Shown one piece after another: positions 1 through 6,517 of a DNA stretch of 8,393 nt. The stretch spans positions 1 to 8,393 of the forward strand of contig JAKAZP010000095.1 of NCBI GenBank assembly GCA_021815905.1, read 5' to 3'. Position numbers and translations under genes: made by a program. The notes beneath the pieces were generated by a model that worked only from the letters and a program-made list of their open reading frames with translations, searched no databases and was not told the DNA's origin. The DNA comes from Pseudomonadota bacterium (GTDB lineage Bacteria; Pseudomonadota; Gammaproteobacteria; Steroidobacterales; Steroidobacteraceae). The first letter of the stretch is position 1, and every line of letters starts with the position of its first letter.

Positions 1-147
1 TCGACCGCGGAGCTCTACGGCGCCTTGTTCTCGCGCCTGCTCGAGCTCGATCTGGTCAGGCGCAAGGACCTCGTGATCGTCACCAAGGGCGAGCTTTCGG
101 GAGTGCAGGGCGGCACCAACTCGCTGCAGATTCTCGAGGTGGCATAA
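1..147 (+). CDS. pyk: Pyruvate kinase, C-terminal fragment (5' end outside the window)
   Basis: An open frame enters at base 1 and ends at TAA 145-147, giving the last 48 residues of a protein. The tail DLVIVTKGELSGVQGGTN followed by SLQILEVA matches the C-terminal domain of pyruvate kinases, where a [DH]LVIVT-G segment is followed by GTTN or GSTN and a final hydrophobic strand; E. coli PykA ends in very similar form. The enzyme converts phosphoenolpyruvate and ADP to pyruvate and ATP in the cytoplasm. This C-terminal domain holds the allosteric effector site, while the catalytic barrel would lie upstream of the window. The identification rests on this short stretch alone, so PykA and PykF types cannot be told apart with certainty. 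Confidence 0.82.
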   Translation, partial: STAELYGALFSRLLELDLVRRKDLVIVTKGELSGVQGGTNSLQILEVA

Positions 148-222
148 CAGCCCCCGGGAGCCTGCGGGCGACGCCGCCAACCGGGACCGCGCGCGACGCG
201 GATCACACTTCGCGCCGGTGCG

Positions 223-243
223 GGCTCGGGCGCTGGCCGAGCC
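223..243 (+). other. GC-rich hairpin in the pyk-patatin gap
   Basis: A perfect 7-bp inverted repeat, GGCTCGG (223-229) and CCGAGCC (237-243), is separated by a 7-nt loop. It lies between the pyruvate kinase stop and the patatin start. No T-run follows it on the plus strand, so it is not a classical intrinsic terminator. A weaker 5-bp stem (187-191 with 197-201) precedes it. It may be part of termination for pyk, a leader structure for the next gene, or chance in GC-rich DNA. I found no convincing promoter in the rest of the 148-276 gap. Confidence 0.3.
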
Positions 244-276
244 GGATCGCGGCTTGTATCCTGCTTGGGCGCCCCC

Positions 277-1494
277 ATGGCGCATACGATGGACGCCCGC
301 GTCGAACCCGCAACAAGAGCGCCGGCACGGCCGAACATCGGCCTGGTGCTGACCGGCGGCGGTGCGCGCTCGGCCTATCAGGTCGGCGTGCTCCTCGCCC
401 TCACCGAGCTGCTGCCGCGCGCGCGCAATCCGTTCCAGGTCATCGTCGGCACATCGGCCGGCGCGGTCGCCGCGAGCGTGCTCGCGGCCGAGGCGCACCA
501 CTGGCGCCGCGCCGTCGAAGGACTCGAGCGGGTCTGGGCCAATTTCCGCACCGGGCAGGTGTTTCGCGCCGATCCCGGACAGATGCTGCGCTCGGGCGTG
601 CACTGGCTGTTGGCGCTGCTTTCCGGCGGTCTCGTTCTCTCACCCCCCAGGGCGCTGCTGGACAACGCTCCGCTGCGCGAGCTGCTCGGGCAGAACCTCG
701 ATTGCGCAGGCATCCGCCGCAGCATCGCGCGCGGTCACCTGCGGGCATTCGCGCTCTGCGCGACGAGCTACGCGACGGGGCAGTCGGTCGCATTCTTCGA
801 CGGCACCGCGCCGACGGCGGAGTGGACGCGCTCGCAGCGCATCGGTCGCCGGACCGAGCTCACGCTCGATCATCTGATGGCGAGCGCCGCCATACCGCTG
901 CTGTTCCCTCCGATGCGGATCGGCAGGGAATATTTCGGCGACGGCGCCATGCGTCAGCTCAATCCTCTGAGTCCGGCCATTCACCTGGGGGCCGATCGTC
1001 TGCTGATCATCGGCGTGCGGGAGCGTCGGGCGGCGGGGGTCGCGGGCGCGGCCACGCGGCTCGCGATGCCGACGCCGGGGGAAGTGCTCGGGTACATGCT
1101 CGATACCCTGTTCACGGATCAGATCTACGGCGATCTCGAGCAGATCGAGCGCATCAACCAGCTGGTCGAGGCATCCCCGTCGGCCGCACCGGGGCTGCGT
1201 CACGTGACCACGCTGATGTTGGCCCCGAGCATCGACCCGAACGTGATCGCGGCGCGGCACGCCGGCGAGATGCCGCTCGGCCTGCGGGCGCTGCTCAGGG
1301 TGATCGGGGGACGCGACGAGTCGGGATACCAGCTCGCGAGCTATCTCACCTTCGAGGCGGGCTACACCCGCGCGCTGATAGAGCTCGGCTACCGGGATGC
1401 CATGGAGGCGGGACCGGCGCTGCTCGCCTTCATGGGCGGCGAGGCGCTGCCTCAGGCCGCGTTGAGCGCCGCCCCGGCGGTGCAGAGCTCTTGA
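277..1494 (+). CDS. Patatin-like phospholipase family protein
   Basis: A predicted 405-residue lipid acyl hydrolase using a Ser-Asp dyad. The glycine-rich oxyanion segment is TGGGARSAYQVG at residues 26-37. The nucleophile elbow G-T-S-A-G puts the serine at residue 60. The catalytic aspartate is D222 in FGDGA, followed by an NPLSPAIHLGAD stretch typical of bacterial patatins. The C-terminal third ends in SGYQLASYLTFEAGYTRA, a region that looks conserved in the longer (about 400-residue) proteobacterial members. There is no signal peptide or clear membrane span, so a cytoplasmic or peripheral membrane location is likely. The substrate is unknown. It converges on rapZ with only 18 bp between stop codons. 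The start is uncertain: TTG 265, ATG 277 and ATG 289 are in frame and none has a good Shine-Dalgarno; ATG 277 was chosen, and all three retain the domain. Confidence 0.88.
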   Translation: MAHTMDARVEPATRAPARPNIGLVLTGGGARSAYQVGVLLALTELLPRARNPFQVIVGTSAGAVAASVLAAEAHHWRRAVEGLERVWANFRTGQVFRADPGQMLRSGVHWLLALLSGGLVLSPPRALLDNAPLRELLGQNLDCAGIRRSIARGHLRAFALCATSYATGQSVAFFDGTAPTAEWTRSQRIGRRTELTLDHLMASAAIPLLFPPMRIGREYFGDGAMRQLNPLSPAIHLGADRLLIIGVRERRAAGVAGAATRLAMPTPGEVLGYMLDTLFTDQIYGDLEQIERINQLVEASPSAAPGLRHVTTLMLAPSIDPNVIAARHAGEMPLGLRALLRVIGGRDESGYQLASYLTFEAGYTRALIELGYRDAMEAGPALLAFMGGEALPQAALSAAPAVQSS

Positions 1495-1520
1495 GCCTGC
1501 GCAGGCCCCGGGTCAGGGCC
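1495..1520. terminator. Possible bidirectional terminator between convergent genes
   Basis: Immediately after the patatin stop is a perfect 12-bp palindrome GCCTGCGCAGGC (1495-1506). It is overlapped by a second, weaker repeat GGCCC/GGGCC (1504-1508 and 1516-1520) that runs into the last codons of rapZ. The position, between two converging stop codons, suits termination from both sides. There is no T-run on either strand, so intrinsic termination is unproven and the structure could be incidental. Confidence 0.3.
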
Positions 1521-2421
1521 GGCGCTCGCTCTCGGGGGAACCCTGCGGATCCTGCCCCGGGCGCATGGCCATGCCCGTGTGCCGGCCGGAGACGTTGGCA
1601 AAGTCCCGGGAGAACTCCGCCGTCAGACGATCCACGATGTAGACGGAGCGGTGCTGCCCGCCGGTACAGCCGACCGCCACCGTCAGGTAGCCCCGATTGC
1701 TCGCGCGGTACTCGGGAAGGCGGGCGCGAATGAAGCGGGAGATGTCCTCGATCAGCGTGGCGACATCGGTCTGTCCCTCGAGGAAGCGGACGACCGCCGC
1801 GTCGCGTCCCGTCAGCTGGCGCAGCGAGGGCTCCCAGTAAGGATTCGGCAGCGAGCGCGCGTCGAACACGAAGTCGGCGCCTCCCGGGATGCCGCTCTTG
1901 AAGCCGAAGCTCTCGAAAGTGATCGAGAGGCCGCCGGCGCTCGGCTCCTCCAGCCGCTGGCGTATCAGGGCTCTGAGGGCGTGCACTCCCATGCGCGAGG
2001 TGTCGATCACCACGTCGGCGGCGTACACGATCGGCTCGAGGAGCTGGCGCTCCAGCGCCATGGCGGCCCGCAGGTCGATGTCACGACGGCTCATCGGGTG
2101 CTTGCGCCGGGTCTCGGCGAAGCGTCGCAACAGCTCCTCGTCCGTCGCCGTCAGGAAAATGACTTCGCAGCCGATGCCGCTGCGGCGCAGCTCGTCGATG
2201 AGCTGCGGCACCGTGGCGATCTCCGCCGCGGTGTTGCGCGCATCGAGCCCGACCGCCGCGCGCTCGTAGGTGGGCTCGGGACTGCGCACCGCGTGCGAGA
2301 TGAACGGCTTCAGCAGCGCTGCGGGAATGTTGTCGATGCAGTAGAAGCCGAGATCCTCGAGCATGTGCAGAGCCACGCTCTTGCCCGAGCCCGACAGGCC
2401 GCTGAGGACGATGATGCGCAC
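1513..2421 (-). CDS. rapZ: RapZ family nucleotide-binding protein (RNase adapter)
   Basis: A 302-residue RapZ/YvcJ family protein. The N-terminal P-loop GLSGSGKS is at residues 8-15, followed by FYCIDNIP (27-33). The family motif ETRRKHP is at 103-109, and SFGFKSGIPGGADFVFDAR at 171-189 leads into LPNPYWEPSLR (191-201). GCTGGQHRS at 251-259 is diagnostic. In E. coli RapZ binds the GlmZ/GlmY small RNAs and GlcN6P, steering glmS mRNA decay and so envelope precursor supply; elsewhere the family's role is less clear. Translation starts at GTG (2419-2421) with no clear Shine-Dalgarno, just downstream of a hairpin. It is the last gene of the rpoN-hpf-rapZ block, and ptsN and npr, its usual neighbours in E. 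coli, are absent. The C-terminus differs from E. coli: it lacks the LEKRK-type basic end and carries a polar extension of roughly 18 residues. Confidence 0.95.
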   Translation of the reverse strand: MRIIVLSGLSGSGKSVALHMLEDLGFYCIDNIPAALLKPFISHAVRSPEPTYERAAVGLDARNTAAEIATVPQLIDELRRSGIGCEVIFLTATDEELLRRFAETRRKHPMSRRDIDLRAAMALERQLLEPIVYAADVVIDTSRMGVHALRALIRQRLEEPSAGGLSITFESFGFKSGIPGGADFVFDARSLPNPYWEPSLRQLTGRDAAVVRFLEGQTDVATLIEDISRFIRARLPEYRASNRGYLTVAVGCTGGQHRSVYIVDRLTAEFSRDFANVSGRHTGMAMRPGQDPQGSPESERRP

Positions 2422-2436
2422 GGCGCCGGCCGGACT

Positions 2437-2455
2437 AGGGGTCTGCCGGACCCCT
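2437..2455 (-). promoter_or_regulatory. Perfect hairpin in the hpf-rapZ spacer, just before the rapZ start
   Basis: AGGGGTC (2437-2443) and GACCCCT (2449-2455) form a perfect 7-bp stem with a 5-nt loop. The same structure forms in the minus-strand RNA and ends 15 nt upstream of the rapZ GTG. No U-run follows, so a full terminator is unlikely. Plausible roles are partial attenuation, an mRNA processing or stability element separating hpf from rapZ, or modulation of rapZ translation. The spacer also holds an 8-bp direct repeat GGCAGGCT (2481-2488 and 2501-2508) of unknown meaning. Confidence 0.45.
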
Positions 2456-2513
2456 CATGGCGGGAGCGCGGGGCGGCCGCGGCAGGCTCGCGATGGATCG
2501 GGCAGGCTGCACG

Positions 2514-2831
2514 TCAGGCCCGCAGCGCGCGGCCCTCCACGGCATGGTGGTCGGTCAGCTTTTCCTTGTGCTTCTTGATGCAGCGGTCGAGCTTGTCCGC
2601 GAGCAGATCGATCGCGGCGTACATATCCTCCTCCGTGGCGTCGGCGTGAATCGAGCTGCCGCTCACGTGCAGCGTGGCCTCGGCCTTCTGGCGCAGCTTC
2701 TCCACCGTCAGGACGCAGTGCATGTCGATCACCTGCTCGAAGTGCCGTCCGATGCGCTCCATCTTCTTCTCGAGATACCCCCGCAGGGCGGCGGTGACCT
2801 CGACATGGTGGCCGGTGACGTTGAGCTGCAT
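2514..2831 (-). CDS. hpf: Ribosome hibernation promoting factor, short form
   Basis: A 105-residue short HPF/RaiA-type protein. It begins MQLNVTGHHVEVTAALR as E. coli HPF does, and has ATLHVSGSSIHADA (52-65), DMYAAIDLLADKL (69-81) and KKHKEKLTDH (86-95). These are the conserved strands and basic C-terminal helix that sit in the ribosomal decoding centre and promote 100S dimers in stationary phase. E. coli HPF is 95 residues; this one has about ten extra C-terminal residues but no dimerisation domain of the long-HPF type. It lies 35 bp after rpoN, with the best ribosome binding site in the window, and 92 bp before rapZ. The strong site suggests independent, high translation relative to rpoN. 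Confidence 0.95.
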   Translation of the reverse strand: MQLNVTGHHVEVTAALRGYLEKKMERIGRHFEQVIDMHCVLTVEKLRQKAEATLHVSGSSIHADATEEDMYAAIDLLADKLDRCIKKHKEKLTDHHAVEGRALRA

Positions 2832-2837
2832 ATGCGT

Positions 2838-2844
2838 CTCCTTT
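2838..2844 (-). promoter_or_regulatory. Strong Shine-Dalgarno of hpf
   Basis: On the minus strand AAAGGAG lies 6 nt upstream of the hpf ATG (2829-2831). It is the clearest Shine-Dalgarno sequence in the window and fixes the hpf start. Neighbouring rpoN and rapZ have no comparable site, so HPF is probably translated much more efficiently than its operon partners. Confidence 0.8.
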
Positions 2845-2866
2845 CACGTTCTGTGTCTGGTTCGAA

Positions 2867-4300
2867 TCACATCTGTTTCGAGCCTGCGCGGCGGCGCTCG
2901 TTCGATGGCGGAATGCTCATCGCCTCGCGGTACTTGGCGATGGTGCGGCGCGCGACCGGAATGCCCTCCGCCGACAGCAGCCCCGCGATGCGCCCGTCGC
3001 TGAGCGGCGCGTCCGCATCCTCCTCCTTGACCAGCTTCCTGATCTTGGCGCGAATCGCGGTCGAGGAGGTGCCGGAGCCGTCGGCTCCCTCGACGTGGCT
3101 CGAGAAGAAATAGCGCAGCTCGAACACGCCGCGCGGAGTGTGCATGTACTTGCCCGAGGTGACGCGGGAGATGGTGGATTCGTGCATCCCGACCGCCTCG
3201 GCGATGTCCTTGAGAATCATCGGCCGCATGTGCTCCTCGCCATGCTCGAGGAACGCCGTCTGGCGCTCGACGATGGAGCGGGCGACCTTGATCAGCGTCT
3301 CGTGGCGGATCTCCAGGCTCTTCAGCAGCCAGCGCGCCTCCTGCAACTGGGCGCGCATGGTGGCGTGGCTCGCGGTGCGGCCGATGAGGCTCGCATAGCT
3401 GTGGTTGAGCCTGACGCGCGGCAGCGTCGCGGAGTTGATCTCGACCGCCCAGCCGTGGTCCGTGCGCCGCACGAACACGTCCGGCACCACGTACTCGGGG
3501 GCGCCGGGGCTCACCATGGCCCCGGGGCGCGGATGGCAGGCGCGCACCAGCGCCAGCGCGCAGGCGAGATCCTCCTCCGAGGCCCGAAGCTCGCGCTTCA
3601 GCAGCGCCAGCTCCCGGCCCGCGACGCGCTCGAGATGATGGCGGGCGATCTCGATCGCCGTGCCGAAGCCGGGTGTGGCCGGGTCGAGCTGACGCAGCTG
3701 CAGCTCGATGCACTCCCCGACCGAGCGGGCTCCGACGCCCGGGGGATCGAGCGCCTGGACGCGCTCGAGGACCGAGGCGACCTCGATCGCGTCGCACTCG
3801 ATTTCGGGCTTGAGCGTGGTCGCGATCTCATCCAGCGGCTCGGTGAGATAGCCGTCGTCGCTCACGGCGTCGACGATTGCCCGGGCGATCGCCCGCGCTC
3901 GCGGCTCGAGCTTGGCGAGCTCGAGCTGCCAGAGCAGGTATTCCTGCAGGGATTGCCCGGAGGCGTCGGCGAACTCCTGCTGACGCTCGTCGTCGTCCCC
4001 GCTCCAGGGCGCCTCCGCCTGCCCGACATTCTGCTCGCCCCACTCCTCGTCGAGCACCTCGACCTCGCTCTCCTTGGCGCTCTCGCTCTGCTCCGGCGAT
4101 TCGGCGGGGGTCGCCGTTTCCAGTGCGCCGGGGCTCTCCCCGTCGTCGACGGGCTCGAGCATGACGTTCGTCTCGAGGAGCTCGCGGATGTGGGCCTGAA
4201 GCTCGAGGGCGGGAAGCTGCAGGAGCCGGATCGCCTGCTGCAGCTGCGGGGTCATCGTCAATTGCTGACCCAGCTTGAGCTGCAGGGAGGGTTTCAGCAT
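2867..4300 (-). CDS. rpoN: RNA polymerase sigma-54 factor
   Basis: A 477-residue sigma-54, the usual length. Region I (about 1-50) is the Gln/Leu-rich activator-interaction segment, opening LKPSLQLKLGQQLTMTPQLQ. Region II (about 52-115) is acidic and low in complexity, with runs such as GDDDE. The core-binding domain follows to about residue 300. A helix-turn-helix region for the -12 element begins near ILKDIAEAVGMHESTISR (362-379). The RpoN box is ARRTIAKYRE at 450-459, one residue from the consensus ARRTVAKYRE, and it reads the -24 element. It directs transcription that depends on AAA+ enhancer-binding proteins. It starts at ATG 4298-4300 without an obvious Shine-Dalgarno, 78 bp after lptB, with an AT-rich promoter-like segment in that gap. 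The protein appears complete, with no missing domain. Confidence 0.97.
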   Translation of the reverse strand: MLKPSLQLKLGQQLTMTPQLQQAIRLLQLPALELQAHIRELLETNVMLEPVDDGESPGALETATPAESPEQSESAKESEVEVLDEEWGEQNVGQAEAPWSGDDDERQQEFADASGQSLQEYLLWQLELAKLEPRARAIARAIVDAVSDDGYLTEPLDEIATTLKPEIECDAIEVASVLERVQALDPPGVGARSVGECIELQLRQLDPATPGFGTAIEIARHHLERVAGRELALLKRELRASEEDLACALALVRACHPRPGAMVSPGAPEYVVPDVFVRRTDHGWAVEINSATLPRVRLNHSYASLIGRTASHATMRAQLQEARWLLKSLEIRHETLIKVARSIVERQTAFLEHGEEHMRPMILKDIAEAVGMHESTISRVTSGKYMHTPRGVFELRYFFSSHVEGADGSGTSSTAIRAKIRKLVKEEDADAPLSDGRIAGLLSAEGIPVARRTIAKYREAMSIPPSNERRRAGSKQM

Positions 4301-4330
4301 GGCAATACTGATGGCGGCCGGCGCCGTGCT

Positions 4331-4361
4331 ATTTTAAGTCTTTGAAAATTCAAGAATTCAA
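4331..4361 (-). promoter_or_regulatory. Candidate promoter for rpoN-hpf-rapZ
   Basis: An AT-rich island in otherwise GC-rich DNA. On the minus strand it holds TAAAAT (4331-4336), a good -10 match, and two TTGAAT boxes (4356-4361 and 4348-4353). The distal box gives a 19-bp spacer, longer than the ideal 17; the proximal one gives 11 bp, too short. Transcription would start near 4324, about 24 nt before the rpoN ATG. The palindrome TTGAA-AA-TTCAA (4342-4353) and GAATTC (4354-4359) lie in the spacer. An internal sigma-70-like promoter is likely but not certain. Confidence 0.45.
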
Positions 4362-4378
4362 TTCGCCGGTGGAGGCTC

Positions 4379-5104
4379 TCAGAGCCGAAACGACTCGCCC
4401 AAGTACACCTCACGCACTTGGGGGTTGGCAAGGATTTCTTCGGCAGTTCCGGAGGCGATTACCGTCCCCTGGTTCACGATGTACGCGTGGCCGCAGACCC
4501 CGAGGGTCTCGCGCACATTATGGTCGGTGATCAGCACCCCGATCCCGCGGCTCGTGAGCTCGCGAATGATGCGCTGAATGTCGAGCACCGAGAGCGGATC
4601 GACGCCGGCGAAGGGCTCATCGAGCAGCATGAAGCGGGGCTCGGCCGCGAGCGCCCGGGCGATCTCGACCCGGCGACGCTCCCCGCCCGAGAGCGACAAT
4701 CCGAGGCTGCGACGCACGTGACCGATGCGAAGCTCCTCGAGCAACTCCTCGAGCCGCTGCTCACGGGCTCCCCGATCGAGATCCCGGCGCGTCTCGAGTA
4801 TGGAGCGCACGTTGTCCTCGACCGAGAGCTTGCGGAACACCGAGGCTTCCTGCGGCAGGTATCCCAGGCCGAGCTGCGCGCGCCGGTGCACGGGCAACAG
4901 CGTGATGTCCTCCTCGCCGAGGAAGATACTGCCGGCATCGCACGGCACGAGTCCGACGATCATGTAGAAGGCGGTGGTCTTGCCGGCACCGTTCGGCCCG
5001 AGGAGCCCCACGACCTCGCCACTTCCGACCTCGAGGCTCAGATGCCGGACCACTGTGCGCGATTTGTAGCTCTTCTCGAGCCCGGCGGCCCTCAGTTGCA
5101 TCAT
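4379..5104 (-). CDS. lptB: LPS export ABC transporter ATP-binding protein LptB
   Basis: A 241-residue ABC ATPase that powers LPS extraction from the inner membrane with LptF/LptG (not in the window). Visible motifs are Walker [10 protein letters not shown] (36-44), Q-loop YLPQE with Q85, signature LSGGE (138-142), Walker B FMLLDEP (158-164) with catalytic E163, and switch H195 in LITDHN. The sequence [17 protein letters not shown] is characteristic of LptB rather than of amino-acid ABC proteins. Its ATG overlaps the lptA stop as ATGA (5101-5104), with AGGG 6 nt upstream; a second ATG follows at once. The frame stays open further upstream, but that part is antisense-free read-through inside lptA without family similarity. 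A short GGCTC/GAGCC stem (4374-4386) spans its stop codon but lacks a U-run. Confidence 0.97.
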   Translation of the reverse strand: MMQLRAAGLEKSYKSRTVVRHLSLEVGSGEVVGLLGPNGAGKTTAFYMIVGLVPCDAGSIFLGEEDITLLPVHRRAQLGLGYLPQEASVFRKLSVEDNVRSILETRRDLDRGAREQRLEELLEELRIGHVRRSLGLSLSGGERRRVEIARALAAEPRFMLLDEPFAGVDPLSVLDIQRIIRELTSRGIGVLITDHNVRETLGVCGHAYIVNQGTVIASGTAEEILANPQVREVYLGESFRL

Positions 5105-5976
5105 GGAGGGCCCTGCGGCGGGGCTGCGGCGGGTGGCTCCGGGCGCTTGCGTGAGCCGGGAGGCCCCGGCGGCCGGGCCCGTTTCGGGGACGTGGGCTTC
5201 GCCTTGTTCGGCCGTGACTGCGGCGTGATCGTGATGTGCACCCGTTGGCTCGAGCCCTTCGCGGTCGCCTGCACCCTCTGCTGGCGGATGTTGTAGACCA
5301 GAATCGGCGCGCTCATCTCGTCGTTCCGTCCGTAGGAGAGCCACGCGTCCTTCACCAGGCTCACCGTGCCTTCATCGACATCGTAAATCATCTGATCCGC
5401 GTGTCCCCGCGCGATGCCGAGCGAGCCGCGCTGCTGCTCGAATTGCGCGGGGTTGCCGCTCACCGTCGCGCGCGCGATGCGGTCGTTGCGCACTTCGACC
5501 GTGGCCACGTCCGAGCGCAGACTCCCGCGCGGCGGCGCGTCGATGCGCACGTCACCCTCGAAGGTCCACTCGCTGTTCTGGACGTTCAACCCCGTGGCGC
5601 GCGCCTTCTGCGCGCGCACCTTGATGTTGCCCTGTGTCACGACGATGTTCTCGAAGTCGATGGTGTCGGTCTTGTAATCGACGTTGGAGGAGGCCGCGTC
5701 GACGCAGATGGGCTGTTGTGCCGCTCCGGGACGCGGGCACTTGCCGCCGCCGACCCCGCCGGTGGCGAGGCCGGCGGAACCCGAAGTGCCGGCGGGCGAG
5801 GTCGGTGCGGCGGGCGGGGAGCTCGCGGGGGCGGCTTGCGAGCCCGGCGCAGGCCCCTGGTCCGGCACGAGGGAGCGGCTCGTCGCGGCCGCACCGGGCC
5901 GCGCGGCCGCATGGCCGACGCTCGCCGTGACGAGCAGGAGCCCTGCCAGGAGGGTGCTATTGCGCGCAAATTCCAT
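5101..5976 (-). CDS. lptA: LPS transport periplasmic protein LptA, enlarged form
   Basis: A 291-residue periplasmic LPS-bridge protein. A signal peptide spans about residues 1-23 (hydrophobic [13 protein letters not shown], then HAA). Residues 26-90 are a Gly/Ala/Pro/Ser-rich linker, with cysteines C80 and C91 near its end. The OstA/LptA jelly-roll domain follows (about 92-250): [30 protein letters not shown] and [16 protein letters not shown] are typical repeating strands. Residues 251-291 form a Pro/Arg/Lys-rich tail. E. coli LptA is about 185 residues, so both extensions are extra. LptA links LptC in the inner membrane to LptD in the outer membrane. Its ATG lies within the lptC end (20-bp overlap) with no clear Shine-Dalgarno, suggesting translational coupling; its TGA overlaps the lptB start. 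The domain call is firm; the role of the extensions is unknown. Confidence 0.92.
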   Translation of the reverse strand: MEFARNSTLLAGLLLVTASVGHAAARPGAAATSRSLVPDQGPAPGSQAAPASSPPAAPTSPAGTSGSAGLATGGVGGGKCPRPGAAQQPICVDAASSNVDYKTDTIDFENIVVTQGNIKVRAQKARATGLNVQNSEWTFEGDVRIDAPPRGSLRSDVATVEVRNDRIARATVSGNPAQFEQQRGSLGIARGHADQMIYDVDEGTVSLVKDAWLSYGRNDEMSAPILVYNIRQQRVQATAKGSSQRVHITITPQSRPNKAKPTSPKRARPPGPPGSRKRPEPPAAAPPQGPP

Positions 5977-6517
5977 GTACGGAGGATTTTAGTTGCACTC
6001 GCCGGTCCTTCAAATCCGCCACCAGGCCGACGGCATCGAGCCGGCATCCGGGCCAGGCCAGCGTCACCGGCTCGCGCGTCGTCGCGACTTCCGTGCGGGT
6101 GTCGTAGCTCAGCTTCTGCGTGCTGATCTCGGCCGGCCCCCGCACATCGGGCGGTGTGCCCGAGAGATGCACGTTCTCCGACAGCTCGACCACGCCCGAA
6201 TCCCGTCCGAGCCGCCCGTGCGCGGCGCTCGCCGTCCAGTCGCGACCGCTCCCGTCGCGAAAGCGCATCCGGACGTCGGTGAGCTGCACCTGCTTGCCGT
6301 TCGGCTCCTGGCGGATCGTGGTGGCGTCGAGGGTGTAGAGGGGTCGGCCGTCCGGGGCGGTCTGGACGAGCGTGGCGTTCCGCGCCGAGTAGCCTTCGTC
6401 CCATCCGGAACGCTGCACGGTCGCCGCCGTGGGCGTCTGGCCCTGCTCCCGCGCCAGCATGATCGAGCCGACGATCACGATCACGATGGTGAGGACGGCG
6501 AAGATCCTGTAGGTCAC
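5957..6517 (-). CDS. lptC: LPS export system protein LptC
   Basis: A 186-residue bitopic inner-membrane protein, close to the 191 residues of E. coli LptC. A single N-terminal membrane helix (about 5-21, IFAVLTIVIVIVGSIML) is followed by a periplasmic LptC/OstA-type domain with GWDEGYSARNATLVQT, a GRPLYTLDA strand, VQLTDVRMRF and VVELSENVHLSG. It hands LPS from LptBFG to LptA. It begins with GTG (6515-6517), whose bases overlap the kdsC stop as GTGA, and it ends inside the start of lptA. Both overlaps support co-translation with its neighbours. Sequence conservation in LptC is low in general, so the call rests on topology, motifs and context together. Confidence 0.93.
   Translation of the reverse strand: MTYRIFAVLTIVIVIVGSIMLAREQGQTPTAATVQRSGWDEGYSARNATLVQTAPDGRPLYTLDATTIRQEPNGKQVQLTDVRMRFRDGSGRDWTASAAHGRLGRDSGVVELSENVHLSGTPPDVRGPAEISTQKLSYDTRTEVATTREPVTLAWPGCRLDAVGLVADLKDRRVQLKSSVHGICAQ

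Noticed and set aside
702..1733. A 343-codon plus-strand frame overlapping the patatin gene
   Set aside because: Arg/Gly/Ala-rich frame shift of the patatin coding region, running into rapZ; the patatin frame has all catalytic motifs.
1579..2649. A 356-codon plus-strand frame across rapZ and the hpf end
   Set aside because: Antisense to two well-supported genes, with biased composition and no family motif.
3895..4165. Repeated CTCGAG/GAGCTCG words across the window, dense here
   Set aside because: Explained by CTC and GAG codon preference in Leu/Glu-rich coding sequence; no regular spacing.
3095..4345. A 416-codon open frame on the plus strand opposite rpoN
   Set aside because: It is the complement of a clear rpoN gene. 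Its protein is Arg/Ala/Leu/Asp-rich with no recognisable domain, as expected from GC-rich antisense frames.
4374..4386. GGCTC-TGA-GAGCC stem at the lptB stop, as a terminator
   Set aside because: The stem is only 5 bp, it overlaps the stop codon and no U-run follows. Read-through into rpoN remains possible.
4418..5296. A 292-codon plus-strand frame opposite lptB and the lptA end
   Set aside because: Antisense shadow of lptB, with no domain signature or ribosome binding site.
5105..5344. 80-residue N-terminal extension of lptB
   Set aside because: It is the lptA coding region read in another frame. LptB homologues start near MMQLRA, and the ATGA overlap with an AGGG site supports 5104.
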